A stretch of 64,000 nucleotides of DNA from the NCBI RefSeq assembly GCF_000961885.1, contig NZ_JZKH01000010.1:62001-126000 (forward strand). Reading direction: 5' to 3'. Below the pieces are notes generated by a model, which was not told the origin of the DNA, searched no databases, and saw only the letters and a list, made by a program, of their open reading frames with translations. This document shows positions 1-10,964 of this stretch, piece after piece. The DNA comes from Streptomyces rubellomurinus (GTDB taxonomy: Bacteria > Actinomycetota > Actinomycetes > Streptomycetales > Streptomycetaceae). How positions within the stretch are numbered: the stretch's first letter is position 1; every line of letters begins with the position of its first letter. Made by a program: the position numbers and the translations under genes.

Positions 1-1
1 C

Positions 2-193
2 GCCGTCCGCTCCGCCCTCGCCGCCCGCCGGGCCGGCGCCCCCGGCCCGGTGCTCGGCGCGGACGGCCTGCTCGCGCACGGCCCGTACGCGCTGCTGCGC
101 GAGGCGGTGGGCACCGCGCTGGCCTGGCCCCGGGCCAACGGCGCCGCGCTCGTGCTGCTGGCCGGCGGCGGGGTGCTGCTGGCACTGGCCTGA
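2..193 (+). CDS. C-terminal end of an unidentified protein (partial)
   Basis: Only the last 63 codons lie inside the window, in frame 2, ending in TGA. The visible part is rich in Ala, Leu and Arg and ends in one strongly hydrophobic stretch of about 20 residues that runs to the C-terminus, so the protein probably finishes with a membrane segment. G+C at third positions is very high, as for the neighbouring genes, which supports coding. I do not recognise a family. The next gene begins about 85 bases downstream on the same strand. Confidence 0.5.
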   Translation, partial: AVRSALAARRAGAPGPVLGADGLLAHGPYALLREAVGTALAWPRANGAALVLLAGGGVLLALA

Positions 194-277
194 TCCCGCG
201 GCCGCCGCACGGACCTCTGGATCGCCTCGCGCCGCTGCATTAGTTTGAGAACGGAACCGAGCGCGGAGGGGGGCTCT

Positions 278-1000
278 GTGACGTACCGACCGACTGGCGG
301 ACCAACTGGCGGACCGACGGACCGGACCCGGGGCGAGTGGAGCACGCTGCAGCGGGCCTGCGTGCCGGTGGCCCTGGTGGCGACCGTGGTCGCCACGGTG
401 GTGGGCGGGCTGGCCGTCTGGCAGTGGCTGGCCGACGACCGGGGGGTGCGGTCCGCCTACGCCTTGGCCCTGGGGGCGGCCGTGCTGGCCTGCGGCGTCG
501 CCGCCGTGCCGTTCCGGCGGCGGGACGTCCTGGCCGACGCCGTGGGGGTCGTCGTGGTGTTCCTGCTCCTGCCGACGCTGGTCGGTGTCGGCGCGGTGGC
601 GTCCGCGACCAGCGACATCCGGGAGTGGAGGCGCACCAGCCAGGCGGTGACGGCCACACTGAGCGGCTGCTACGTCTCCGGCTCGCAGCCGATCGACACG
701 GACCGGGGCACGATCGGCTTGGACGACCTCTACAGCTGCACCTACCGCTGGACGGCGGCCGGCCGGGACTGGGAGCAGGTCCGCCGCTCCCCGAACGGCG
801 ACCACCCGGACGGTTACCGGGAGCAGGTGTGGGCGGACGGCAAGACCGGCGAGGTGGCCGAGCACCACCCGATCAGGATCGGCCTGTGCCTCCTGCTCGC
901 CCTCGGCTGCCTGATCGTCGCCGTGCCGTCCTGGATCGTGCACCCGTGGATGCTCCTCGAGTACGGCCTGCTCGGCCGCCGCCCGAAGGCCGACGCCTGA
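278..1000 (+). CDS. Putative membrane protein of unknown function
   Basis: A protein of about 240 residues. I start it at GTG 278 because a GGAGGGG ribosome binding site lies 6 to 14 bases upstream; an ATG at 245 is in frame but has no such site. The N-terminal half contains about three hydrophobic segments. A central hydrophilic part has two cysteines (GCYVSG and YSCTYRW) and an aromatic-rich pattern resembling small extracytoplasmic domains of DUF3592-like proteins. A last membrane span lies near the C-terminus, just before a short tail with three arginines. The likely arrangement is membrane protein with one exposed loop. The function is unknown and the DUF3592 resemblance is only an impression. 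Confidence 0.7.
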   Translation: MTYRPTGGPTGGPTDRTRGEWSTLQRACVPVALVATVVATVVGGLAVWQWLADDRGVRSAYALALGAAVLACGVAAVPFRRRDVLADAVGVVVVFLLLPTLVGVGAVASATSDIREWRRTSQAVTATLSGCYVSGSQPIDTDRGTIGLDDLYSCTYRWTAAGRDWEQVRRSPNGDHPDGYREQVWADGKTGEVAEHHPIRIGLCLLLALGCLIVAVPSWIVHPWMLLEYGLLGRRPKADA

Positions 1001-1029
1001 CCACGCCTGAACACGCCTGAACACGCCGC

Positions 1030-1061
1030 AGGCCCCGGGTCCGCCATCGGACCCGGGGCCT
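1030..1061. terminator. Bidirectional intrinsic terminator
   Basis: A perfect 13-bp stem (1031-1043 with 1048-1060), extended by one A-T pair, closes a 4-base loop between the convergent membrane protein gene and icd. There is no U-tract, as is usual for actinomycete terminators. Confidence 0.75.
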
Positions 1062-1084
1062 GTGTCAGCTCAACTCGACCGGTT

Positions 1085-3316
<2,232 letters not shown>

Positions 3317-3330
3317 TCACGTCTCCAACG

Positions 3331-3344
3331 TCTTGACGTCAAGA
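3331..3344. promoter_or_regulatory. Perfect 14-bp palindrome upstream of icd
   Basis: TCTTGACGTCAAGA is a perfect inverted repeat in the icd leader, 27 bases before the start codon, followed by GATATC. Its place in the leader of a single-gene unit suggests an operator. No known regulator is assigned. Confidence 0.45.
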
Positions 3345-3470
3345 TATCTCGTCCCGGGCCTCTCGCTCCACCTCCCCCCGCCCCGGAGCGCGCGCCGGGC
3401 GCCCCGGGGGGCGCGAGCACGGCCGGCTCCACCGTCCCCCGGGGCGCCCGCCGCGGCAAGCCGGGCGGGC

Positions 3471-3830
3471 TCAGACCGAGGTCAGCCGGGCCGCCAACTC
3501 CTCCTCGTCGGTGAGGAACCAGAGCTGCCGGCCGCGGTTGCTCTCCCGGACGAAGTCGCGCAGGGCGTCGGAGGCGGCGATCTGCTCGGCGATGTCGCCG
3601 AGCACGACCAGGCCGACGCGGTAGTTGACGAACTTCTGCACGATGCCGCCGGCGACGCGGGTGCGCAGCGCGAAGAAGTCCGGGTGCAGCCGGGCGACGG
3701 GGGCGACGACCCAGGTGGCGCCGTGGCCGAAGGCGTCGCCGATGACGTCCATGGCGTCCTGCTCGGTGCGGATCGGCGCGCCCTCGGCGGGCAGCCGCAG
3801 GACGGTCGGGCGGTCGGTCACGTCGGTCAT
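3471..3830 (-). CDS. DUF4180 domain protein
   Basis: A 119-residue protein matching the DUF4180 pattern along its whole length: the block LHPDFFALRTRVAGGIVQKF, then NYRVGLVVLGDI and FVRESNRGRQLWF near the C-terminus. Function of the family is not known. The start ATG 3830 has a GAGGAAG binding site and lies 11 bases after the stop of the upstream helix-turn-helix gene, so both are likely co-transcribed with the regulator first. An open frame continues upstream but has no binding site and shadows the regulator gene. The arrangement of a small DNA-binding protein with DUF4180 suggests a two-gene regulatory unit, which is inference. Confidence 0.88.
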   Translation of the reverse strand: MTDVTDRPTVLRLPAEGAPIRTEQDAMDVIGDAFGHGATWVVAPVARLHPDFFALRTRVAGGIVQKFVNYRVGLVVLGDIAEQIAASDALRDFVRESNRGRQLWFLTDEEELAARLTSV

Positions 3831-3841
3831 CACGTTCTTCC

Positions 3842-4243
3842 TCAGCTGAAGGTGTGGACGATGGCGAGCAGTGCGGCGGTGTCGGCCGGGTCGCCGAGGA
3901 GGATCAGCCGCAGCGTGCGGCCCTGCGGGTCGTGGACGGCTTCGACGTGCAGCGGGCGGCCGCCGTCGCGCGGGCCGGCGACGGCGGCGAGGACGGCGGT
4001 GCTGAGCCGGTCGGCCTCGGCGCGGTCGACGTCCTCGATCCGGACGACGGCGGACACCTCGGCGCGCCGCCGGGCGGGGGCGACCGGGGCGCCGGTGAGC
4101 GCCTCCAGGTCGACCTGGGCGATCCGGTACTGCTTGCCGATCCGGGTGGCGGCGAGCCGCCCGTCGCGGATGTAGCCCCGGACGGTGCGCACGTGCAGGC
4201 CGAGGAGCTCGGCCACCTGTTCCACCGAGTAGTACTGCGCCAC
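3842..4243 (-). CDS. Helix-turn-helix DNA-binding protein (excisionase/MerR-type HTH)
   Basis: A 133-residue protein. Residues 1-52 form an excisionase-type helix-turn-helix (YYSVEQVAELLGLHVRTVRG then YIRDGRLAATRIGKQYRI), the fold used by small regulators that bind short operators. Residues 60-133 form a compact alpha/beta part with VSAVVRIEDVDRAEADRLS and RTLRLILLGDP, which I do not recognise. It may sense or dimerise. It precedes a DUF4180 gene by 11 bases on the same strand, so it probably regulates or works with that protein. There are no phage genes nearby, so it is unlikely to be a real excisionase. Confidence 0.85.
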   Translation of the reverse strand: MAQYYSVEQVAELLGLHVRTVRGYIRDGRLAATRIGKQYRIAQVDLEALTGAPVAPARRRAEVSAVVRIEDVDRAEADRLSTAVLAAVAGPRDGGRPLHVEAVHDPQGRTLRLILLGDPADTAALLAIVHTFS

Positions 4244-4482
4244 CTGCGGCCACCCTCCAAGGCTTCCCTATCCGCACACAAGATAGCACTCAGTAGGTGC
4301 GTTTAGGGAAGGATAAGGAGTGGTGTAGTCCATTCGAGGGACCCCGGCGTCAGGAGTGCGTCAACACATCACCCCATCAGGTCAACGCTGCGTCAGGACC
4401 GGCGACGGCCGGCCCGGGCAGGCCTAGCGTCGACTCGGAAGCAGTTCCGACAGGCACCACCACCCCACTCGGGAGCACTCGC

Positions 4483-4794
4483 ATGGCCCGCGTCCTCTGG
4501 CACGTTCCGGTCACCGCCTCCGGCACCGGAAGCACCTCCGCCCTCCGCCTGTTCCGCCTGCGCGACGGCCGCCGCTGCGCGGTCGGCTTCTCCACCCCCG
4601 AGGCCCTGGCCGCCCTGCTCGGCCCGGACCAGCCGTACACCGAGCTCGCCGAGCCCGCGCTGCGCGACCTGACCGCGCCGCTCGGCGTGGACACCCTGGT
4701 GCTGGACCCGCGCCTGGTCGCCCCGCCCGTCGCGGCGGCGCCGCCCGCCCCGCTCGCCCCCGCCGGACCGGCCGCGCAGTTGCAGGCCCGGTGA
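4483..4794 (+). CDS. Small conserved actinomycete protein (SAV_915-like)
   Basis: A 103-residue protein. The start ATG 4483 has a GGGAG site about 8 bases upstream. The body reads as a small alpha/beta domain: RLFRLRDGRRCAVGFSTPEA, then YTELAEPALRDLTAPLGVD and LVLDPRLVA. From memory this resembles the group called SAV_915 family or SseB-like proteins in streptomycetes. Function is unknown. The C-terminal 25 residues are an Ala/Pro-rich tail. Its stop overlaps the next start by four bases (GTGA), so the two proteins are made together. Confidence 0.65.
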   Translation: MARVLWHVPVTASGTGSTSALRLFRLRDGRRCAVGFSTPEALAALLGPDQPYTELAEPALRDLTAPLGVDTLVLDPRLVAPPVAAAPPAPLAPAGPAAQLQAR

Positions 4795-5108
4795 CCGCCC
4801 TCCACCTGGTCCCGGGCGGCCGGGAGCCGGAGCCCGAGCCGGCCCGGCCGCTGCACGCCGTCGCCCGGGTCAGCTACGGGCCGCTCCCGCTGGACTTCGA
4901 CCGGCTGGCGGCGGAGTTCCCGGCCGTCCGCGGCGGCCTGGCGCTCGCCGGGGACGCCGACCTGGAGCTGCGCCTGGCCTGCACCGGGCCGGCGGAGTTA
5001 CGGGCGGTGGCGGCGGCGCTGCACCGCGCGGGCGCGGCCAGCGTCCGGATCGACCTGGTGCTGCGCACCCTCACCCCGGGGCCGGTGACGCTGCGCCCGG
5101 TGAACTGA
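4791..5108 (+). CDS. Small protein, unknown function, coupled to the upstream gene
   Basis: A 105-residue protein starting at GTG 4791, which overlaps the stop of the preceding gene in GTGA. After a short Pro/Glu-rich leader, residues 25-105 have an alternating strand-helix pattern (LRLACTGPAELRAVAAALHR, then RIDLVLRTLTPGPVTL), similar in outline to small alpha/beta sandwich or Lrp-type ligand-binding domains, but I see no diagnostic motif. There is no signal peptide or membrane span. Overlap suggests a joint role with the SAV_915-like protein. It ends seven bases before the convergent gene on the other strand. Confidence 0.6.
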   Translation: MTALHLVPGGREPEPEPARPLHAVARVSYGPLPLDFDRLAAEFPAVRGGLALAGDADLELRLACTGPAELRAVAAALHRAGAASVRIDLVLRTLTPGPVTLRPVN

Positions 5109-5115
5109 CGAGGGA

Positions 5116-5367
5116 TCAGTCCTCGTAGCCGGGGCGGGGGTTCGGGTTGACGCCCTGCCCGTCGATCGGCTGGCCCCAGGCGTCCTCCCCCTCCCCGCCC
5201 ACGCAGTAGCCGCTGCCCTGCACCTGCCCGCCGGCGGCCCGGCACTGTTCGGCGGTGACGTCGCGGAGGCGGTCTGGCGCCGCCGCGGCCGGGGTCGCGG
5301 CGGCGAGGGCTATGACGGCGGTGACGGCGGCCGCGAGGGCCGCCCGGGCGCGCAGCGTTGTGGTCAT
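5116..5367 (-). CDS. Small secreted protein
   Basis: An 83-residue protein with a clear Sec signal: Arg-containing N-terminus, Ala/Val hydrophobic core, then TPAAAAP as cleavage region near residue 29. The mature part is about 54 residues with two cysteines (EQCRAAGG and GYCVGG), perhaps forming one disulfide, and an acidic, Asn/Pro-rich end. The start at 5367 is chosen because it places the signal peptide at the N-terminus; the in-frame ATG ten codons upstream adds only polar residues. Function unknown. It is convergent with the preceding pair and stands alone. Confidence 0.68.
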   Translation of the reverse strand: MTTTLRARAALAAAVTAVIALAAATPAAAAPDRLRDVTAEQCRAAGGQVQGSGYCVGGEGEDAWGQPIDGQGVNPNPRPGYED

Positions 5368-5736
5368 GCGGCCCAGGACAGCACGGCCGCGCGGCACCGG
5401 CGACCACAGCGCGCCCGCCCGGGTGGACCGGCCGGCGGCCGCGCCCGGACCGGCCGCGCCGCATCGCTATGCGGTCGCCGCCATTCCCATGAACCGGAGC
5501 AGGCACCAATGGTGCCCGACCGGCGACCGAAGCTCAATTGCCGCTCAAATGCTGAACCTACTGGTCGGTCACGTAATAACCCGGAAAGCGGGGTGCCCCC
5601 TACCTGGGAGAATGTCGGGAAAAGAAAGTAAACATTCAGCAATGGAATCTGTGCAGAGGCCTATGAATAGCCCTACTGTGTGGCAACTCTCCGAGCTCCG
5701 CCCACCCCGGAGCCCCCACACACAGAGAGATCGCCC
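5368..5736. other. Intergenic region with divergent promoters
   Basis: No gene seen in 369 bases. It separates a small secreted protein (minus) from an APC permease (plus). The right half is clearly less G+C rich (around 5570-5690), as expected for a promoter and leader. It contains a small hairpin, GGCACC-AAT-GGTGCC at 5502-5516. No riboswitch was recognised. Confidence 0.5.
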
Positions 5737-7395
5737 ATGGCTTCCCTCAACCAGATCTCGCCGCCCGGCCAGAGCACCGGCACCGGCGCGACCACCCACC
5801 GGTCGCTCAAGCGCCACGTCGGCCTCGTCGGCCTCATGTGGGCCTCGGTCGGCTCGATCATCGGCTCCGGCTGGCTCTTCGGCGCCAAGAGCGCCGTCAC
5901 CGCCGCCGGGCCCGCAGCCGTCATCTCCTGGGGCATCGGCGCCGTCGCGATCGTGCTGCTCGCGCTCGTCCACGCCGAGCTCGGCGGGCTCTTCCCGGTC
6001 GCCGGCGGCACCGCCCGCTACCCGCACTACGCCTTCGGCGGCCTGGCGGGCATGTCCTTCGGCTGGTTCTCCTGGCTCCAGGCGGCCACCGTGGCGCCGA
6101 TCGAGGTCGAGGCCATGATCGGGTACGCCAAGGACGTACCCGGGTTCGGCGGTCTGCAGAACGCCGACAAAACCCTCACCACCAGCGGATTCATCGCCGC
6201 AACCCTGCTGATGGCCGTGTTCGTCGCGGTCAATTTCCTCGGCGTGAAGGTCCTCGCCCGGACCAACAGCATCGCCACCTGGCTGAAGATCTTCGTTCCT
6301 CTGCTCACGATCTTCATGCTGGCGATCACCAGCTTCCACGGCTCCAACTTCACCTCGCACGGCTTCGCCCCGTTCGGCGCCAAGGGCGTCCTCGCCGCGA
6401 TCAGCACCAGCGGCATCATCTTCGCCCTGCTCGGCTTCGAGCAGGCCATCCAGATCGCCGGTGAGAGCCGCAACCCCAAGCGCGACATCCCCCGGGCCGT
6501 GCTCGGCTCCGTCGCCATCGGCACGGTGATCTACACCCTGCTGCAGGTCGTCTTCATCGGCGCGCTGCCGGTCACCGCCTTCGCCAACGGCTGGGACAAG
6601 CTCGACTTCCCCGGCATCGACGGCCCCTTCGCCGGTCTGGCCACCCTGGTCGGCCTCGGCTGGCTGTACTACGTGCTCAAGGTCGACGCGGTGATCTCCC
6701 CCGGCGGCACCGGCCTGATCTACACCACCTCCACCTCGCGCATCTCCTACGGCCTGAGCCGCAACGGCTACGCGCCGCAGAAGTTCGAGCAGCTGGACAA
6801 GAACGGCGTGCCGTGGGTCGGCCTGATCCTCTCCTTCGTCACCGGCGTGGTCTGCTTCCTGCCCTTCCCGAGCTGGCAGCAGCTGGTCAACTTCATCACC
6901 TCCGCCAGCGTGCTGATGTACGCCGGCGCCCCGCTGGCCTTCGGCGCGCTGCGCCGCCGCCTGCCGGACCGCGAGCGCTCCTACCGGCTGCCGCTGGGCG
7001 GGCTGATCTCCCCGGTCGCCTTCGCGGTCGCCAGCCTGATCATCTACTGGGCCGGCTGGGACACCCTGCTCCGCCTGGGCATCGCGATCGCCCTCGGCTA
7101 CGGCCTGCTCGGCAGCTACGCCGCGTACGCGATCATCAAGCGCCTGCCGAACGCGCCGCGGCTGAACTGGAAGGCCGCCCAGTGGCTGCCGGTCTACCTG
7201 CTGGGCCTCGGCCTGATCTCCTGGCAGGGCGGCTTCGGCAACGGCGCCGGCCGGATCCCGCTGTGGGCCGACATGGGCATCGTGGTCGTGTTCTCCCTCG
7301 CCATCTACTACTGGGCGATCCAGGTCGCCCTGCCGGCCGAGGAGATCGAGCGCGAGATCGCCGACGTGGAGGTGGTCGACGCGGGCGGACACTGA
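5737..7395 (+). CDS. APC-family amino acid permease
   Basis: A 552-residue integral membrane transporter of the amino acid-polyamine-organocation superfamily. The first transmembrane segment carries the family glycine motif SIIGSGWLFGAK (about residues 36-47). About twelve hydrophobic segments follow, with the conserved ALLGFEQAIQIAGESRNPKR block near residue 230-250 and SYGLSRNGYAPQ near residue 345. The length and this block resemble aspartate/glutamate-type permeases such as YveA, but substrate cannot be read from sequence. Start ATG 5737 follows an AGAGAG stretch. It is monocistronic and ends at a long hairpin shared with the convergent hydroxylase gene. Confidence 0.9.
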   Translation: MASLNQISPPGQSTGTGATTHRSLKRHVGLVGLMWASVGSIIGSGWLFGAKSAVTAAGPAAVISWGIGAVAIVLLALVHAELGGLFPVAGGTARYPHYAFGGLAGMSFGWFSWLQAATVAPIEVEAMIGYAKDVPGFGGLQNADKTLTTSGFIAATLLMAVFVAVNFLGVKVLARTNSIATWLKIFVPLLTIFMLAITSFHGSNFTSHGFAPFGAKGVLAAISTSGIIFALLGFEQAIQIAGESRNPKRDIPRAVLGSVAIGTVIYTLLQVVFIGALPVTAFANGWDKLDFPGIDGPFAGLATLVGLGWLYYVLKVDAVISPGGTGLIYTTSTSRISYGLSRNGYAPQKFEQLDKNGVPWVGLILSFVTGVVCFLPFPSWQQLVNFITSASVLMYAGAPLAFGALRRRLPDRERSYRLPLGGLISPVAFAVASLIIYWAGWDTLLRLGIAIALGYGLLGSYAAYAIIKRLPNAPRLNWKAAQWLPVYLLGLGLISWQGGFGNGAGRIPLWADMGIVVVFSLAIYYWAIQVALPAEEIEREIADVEVVDAGGH

Positions 7396-7414
7396 TCATC
7401 ACCGATGCCTGACA

Positions 7415-7459
7415 CGCGGACGGGCCCGCCGGTCATCACGACCGGCGGGCCCGTCCGCG
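7415..7459. terminator. Strong bidirectional terminator
   Basis: A 19-bp perfect stem (7415-7433 with 7441-7459) around a 7-base loop lies between the convergent permease and hydroxylase genes. Confidence 0.85.
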
Positions 7460-7469
7460 CATGCCGGCC

Positions 7470-9095
7470 CTACAGGCTCAGCACCGTCCGCAGCGCCGCC
7501 GCCACCTCGGCCTCCGCGTCCCGCGCCGGGCCGGGCGAGCGCCAGGCGACGAAGCCGTCCGGGCGCACCAGCACGGCGCCCTGCGGGCCGAGGCCGTGCA
7601 GCTCGGCGAAGTCGGCGCCCGGCTCGGGTGCCAGGTCGTCCTCGGCGCCGGAGCCGATCCGGTAGGCGTCCAGCGGGACGGCCAGCCGGTCGGCGGCCCG
7701 CCGGGCGCCCTGCTGCCAGTCGGCGCCGCCCGGCCCGGTGAGCAGCACCATCGCCTGCTCGTACAGGTCCAGCGTGGACAGCCGCACGCCGGCCCGCAGG
7801 AGCCACTGGTGCGGGGCCCGGCTGCCCGGCTCGCCCGCCGACTCGAAGGCGTCCGGGACGACCGGCCCCGCCGGGTCGGTGCCGGCCACCGCGCCGACCG
7901 GGTAGCGGTAGCCGAGCGCCACCGCCAGCACCCCGGCCTGCCGGCCCACCCCCGGCACCACCGCGTAGCCCGGGTGGCTGTGCTCGGCCGAGCGGGCCGA
8001 CGCGCGCTCGCCGGTCACCCGGGCGACCGGCAGCCGCTCCTGCCCGTACGTCTCCAGCAGGCCCGGGCCGGCCCAGCCGCACAGCACGGCGGCCAGCTTC
8101 CAGGCCAGGTTGTGGGCGTCCTGGATGCCGGTGTTGGAGCCGAACGCGCCGGTCGGGGACATCTCGTGCGCCGCGTCCCCGGCCAGGAAGACCCGCCCGA
8201 CGCCGTACCGCTCGGCGACCCGCTCGGCCGCGTGCCAGGGCGCCCGGCCGGTCACCTCCACGTCCAGCTCCGGCAGGCCGACCGCGGTGCGGATGTGCCG
8301 CTCGCAGCGCTCGTCGGTGAAGGCCTCCAGCGGCTCGCCGTGCTCCGGGTGCCAGGGCGCGTGGAAGACCCACTCCTCCTGGTTGTCCACCGGCAGCAGC
8401 GCGCCGTCCGCCTCCGGGTTGGTCAGGTAGCAGGCGATGAAGTGCCGGTCGCCGACCACCTCGGCCAGCCGCTTGGCGCGGAAGGTGATGCTGACGTTGT
8501 GGAACAGCTCGCCCTTGCCGCTCTGCCCGATGCCCAGGCGCTCGCGGGCCGGGCTGCGCGGGCCGTCCGCCGCGACCAGGTACTCGGAGCGCACCACCCG
8601 CTCCTCGCCGCTCTCCCGGCTGCGCAGCAGTGAGGTGACGCCGTCCGCGTCCTGCTCGAAGGAGACCAGCTCGGTGCCGAAGCGGACGTCCCCGCCCAGG
8701 TCGCGGGCCGCCTGCAGCAGCACCGGCTCCAGGTCGTTCTGACTGCACAGGCACCAGGCGGTGGGGCTGAACCGGGCCAGCCGCCCGCCCGGGTCGATCT
8801 CCCGGAACAGCCACTCCTGCTCCTCGCCGGTCAGCGAGGGCGCCTGCAGGATGCCGTGGTTGCGGGCCAGCACCGAGGCCGCCGCGCGGATCGCGGGCTC
8901 GATCCCGGCCGTCCGGTAGAGCTCCATGGTGCGGACGTTGTTGCCCCGGCCGCGCGGGTGGTGCGAGGTGTCGGCGTGCTTCTCGACCAGCAGGTGCCTG
9001 ACGCCCAGCCGCCCGAGGAACAGCGAGGCGGACAGCCCGACCAGCGAGCCGCCCACGATCAGGACCGGCACCCGGTCGTCGACCTTCGGATTCAT
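7470..9095 (-). CDS. whiE-ORFVIII: FAD-dependent aromatic hydroxylase of the spore pigment cluster
   Basis: A 541-residue flavoprotein monooxygenase of the PheA/TfdB-type. The N-terminal FAD dinucleotide motif is VLIVGGSLVGLSASLFLGRL (about residues 10-29). The second FAD-binding block RVFLAGDAAHEMSPTGAFG with Asn-Thr-Gly-Ile-Gln following lies near residue 285. The C-terminal thioredoxin-like part ends with VLVRPDGFVAWRSPG. It should hydroxylate an aromatic polyketide using NADPH and oxygen. Start ATG 9095 has a GGAG site; longer upstream frame is non-coding. Divergent placement from the polyketide operon matches the whiE cluster of Streptomyces coelicolor, where ORFVIII is divergent. Assignment rests on family and gene order. 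Confidence 0.9.
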   Translation of the reverse strand: MNPKVDDRVPVLIVGGSLVGLSASLFLGRLGVRHLLVEKHADTSHHPRGRGNNVRTMELYRTAGIEPAIRAAASVLARNHGILQAPSLTGEEQEWLFREIDPGGRLARFSPTAWCLCSQNDLEPVLLQAARDLGGDVRFGTELVSFEQDADGVTSLLRSRESGEERVVRSEYLVAADGPRSPARERLGIGQSGKGELFHNVSITFRAKRLAEVVGDRHFIACYLTNPEADGALLPVDNQEEWVFHAPWHPEHGEPLEAFTDERCERHIRTAVGLPELDVEVTGRAPWHAAERVAERYGVGRVFLAGDAAHEMSPTGAFGSNTGIQDAHNLAWKLAAVLCGWAGPGLLETYGQERLPVARVTGERASARSAEHSHPGYAVVPGVGRQAGVLAVALGYRYPVGAVAGTDPAGPVVPDAFESAGEPGSRAPHQWLLRAGVRLSTLDLYEQAMVLLTGPGGADWQQGARRAADRLAVPLDAYRIGSGAEDDLAPEPGADFAELHGLGPQGAVLVRPDGFVAWRSPGPARDAEAEVAAALRTVLSL

Positions 9096-9331
9096 CAATT
9101 GCTCCGCCCTGTAGGGGGATTCCGCGGCGCGGCGAATCGGCTCGGCGCCGCCCTCGACGGGCCCGCACGGCCGGGGCCCCGGTTCTCCATCCCCCGCCCG
9201 GCCGCCGTTGTGCCGCCCCTTCGCCCGGATGGCCCGCAAATCTCGCGGGCTCGCCGAGCGGCCGATGACGATCGACCTCAGGCCTGGCGCCGATCGCCCG
9301 GGCCGGTGTGGCCGAGAGCAGAAAGTGGATC

Positions 9332-10504
9332 ATGACTACCCTGTCCGAACCGCAGCGGAAACAGCCCTCCGACGACAACGACTCCCGGCTGAGGGTGGTG
9401 CTGATGCTGGAGATCCAGGACGGCGCCCAGCAGCGCTTCCTCGACGTCTACGAGCAGCTGCGGCATCAGGTCGCCTCGGTGCCCGGCCACGTCAGCGACC
9501 AGCTGTGCCAGTCGATCAACGACCCGCGCCAGTGGCTGATCACCAGCGAGTGGCGGGACCAGGAGACCTTCCTGGAGTGGGTGGACAGCCCCGCCCACCG
9601 CGAGATGGTCAAGCCGATGCACGGCTGCGTCAGCGACAACTTCCGCTCCCTGCGCTACGCCGTGCTGCGCGAGACCTCGGCGGCCGGTTCCACCGGCACC
9701 CGCGCCCCGATGGAGGTCCCGCCCGGGCTGCCGCGCACCGAACCCGCCGCCGGGCAGGCCGGCCCGCCGAAGGCCGACCCGGGCCCGGACGGCGTCGTCC
9801 GCCACGCGCTCACCTTCACCGTCAAGCCCGGCAGCGAGCCCGAGGTGGCCCGCATCCTGTCCGGCTACGCCTCGCCCAAGGCCGAGGTGGACGAGCACAC
9901 CCGGCTGCGCCGCACCTCGCTGTTCCTGCACGGCAACCGGGTGGTGCGGGCCGTCGAGGTGGAGGGCAGCCTCGGCGACGCGCTGCGGCACGTCGCGATG
10001 CAGCCCGAGGTACGGGCCGTCGAGGAGGCGCTCAACCCGCACCTGGAGGAGGCCCGGCAGCTGGGCGACCCGCAGTCCGCGCGCGCCTTCTTCGCCAAGG
10101 CCGCGCTGCCCGCCCGGCACCAGGCCATCGCCAGCGCCCCCTGCTCCGGGCGGCTGCACCGGCACGCCGTGCTGTACCCCGTCCGGCCGGGCTGCGGGCC
10201 GGCCGTCGCCGAACTGCTGGCCACCTACGACAACCTGGCCACCGCCGACCCGACCGGCCCGGTCGCGGCGAGCACCGTCTTCCACCGGGACGACGTGGTG
10301 GTGCGCCTGGTCGACCTCCGGGTGCCGGCCGAGGCCGACCCGGTGGCCGCGCTCGGCGTCGCCGGCGAGCGGGAGGCCGCCGCGCTCGGCGCGCTGCTCG
10401 ACCTCGGCCCGCACGGGGACCTGCGCACCGTCGCCGGCCTGAGCGCGCTGCTCGCCGCGCGCGCCATGAGCCCGCTCACCGACCGCAGCGCGCAGGAATC
10501 CTGA
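9332..10504 (+). CDS. whiE-ORFI: SchA/CurD-like protein of the spore pigment cluster
   Basis: A 390-residue protein with two parts. Residues about 22-110 form an antibiotic biosynthesis monooxygenase-type alpha/beta barrel ([20 protein letters not shown], then [20 protein letters not shown]). The remainder matches the SchA/CurD domain found in spore pigment clusters, with two ferredoxin-like repeats ([19 protein letters not shown] and [20 protein letters not shown]). Its precise reaction is not known; a role in polyketide tailoring or release has been assumed from gene linkage. It opens the operon, with the cupin gene following after 31 bases. Start ATG 9332 has only a weak binding site. Confidence 0.87.
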   Translation: MTTLSEPQRKQPSDDNDSRLRVVLMLEIQDGAQQRFLDVYEQLRHQVASVPGHVSDQLCQSINDPRQWLITSEWRDQETFLEWVDSPAHREMVKPMHGCVSDNFRSLRYAVLRETSAAGSTGTRAPMEVPPGLPRTEPAAGQAGPPKADPGPDGVVRHALTFTVKPGSEPEVARILSGYASPKAEVDEHTRLRRTSLFLHGNRVVRAVEVEGSLGDALRHVAMQPEVRAVEEALNPHLEEARQLGDPQSARAFFAKAALPARHQAIASAPCSGRLHRHAVLYPVRPGCGPAVAELLATYDNLATADPTGPVAASTVFHRDDVVVRLVDLRVPAEADPVAALGVAGEREAAALGALLDLGPHGDLRTVAGLSALLAARAMSPLTDRSAQES

Positions 10505-10535
10505 CGACACCCCGACCCATCGGAGGCAGCACACC

Positions 10536-10964
10536 ATGACCACCACGCCGTTCCCACGGATCGTCTCCGTCCACGAGGCACCGGAGAACCGCCGCCACGG
10601 AGCCGAACTGCGCACCATGCTCACCCCGCCGAGCTGCGGCGCGACCAGCGGCTTCATGGGCCTGGCCATCGTCCGGCCGGGCGAGCGGATCAACGAGCAC
10701 TACCACCCGTACTCCGAGGAGTTCGTGTTCGTCATCTGCGGCGACCTGGAGGTCGACCTCGACGGGAAGACCTACCCGCTCAAGCCCGAGCAGGGCCTGA
10801 TGATCCCGATCAACGTGCGCCACCGCTTCCGCAACGTCGGCGCCACCGAGGCCCGGATGGTCTTCCACTGCGGCCCGCTCGCCCCGCGCCCCGACCTCGG
10901 CCACGTGACCACCGAGGAGGCCGACGCCGCCGGCCCGCCGGAACCCGCGAAGGTCGCCTCGTGA
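10536..10964 (+). CDS. whiE-ORFII: Cupin protein of the spore pigment cluster
   Basis: A 142-residue single-domain cupin. The first metal-binding motif is visible as [20 protein letters not shown] (about residues 48-67; two His and one Glu), the second as [14 protein letters not shown] with His. Such cupins occur in nearly all whiE-type clusters and are proposed to act on the polyketide chain, perhaps in cyclisation or oxidation; the reaction is not established. GGAGG binding site precedes the ATG. Its stop overlaps the KS-alpha start in GTGA, so translation is coupled. Confidence 0.9.
   Translation: MTTTPFPRIVSVHEAPENRRHGAELRTMLTPPSCGATSGFMGLAIVRPGERINEHYHPYSEEFVFVICGDLEVDLDGKTYPLKPEQGLMIPINVRHRFRNVGATEARMVFHCGPLAPRPDLGHVTTEEADAAGPPEPAKVAS

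Noticed and set aside
3842..4243. Phage excisionase
   Set aside because: The helix-turn-helix is of that type, but no integrase, attachment site or phage gene is close.
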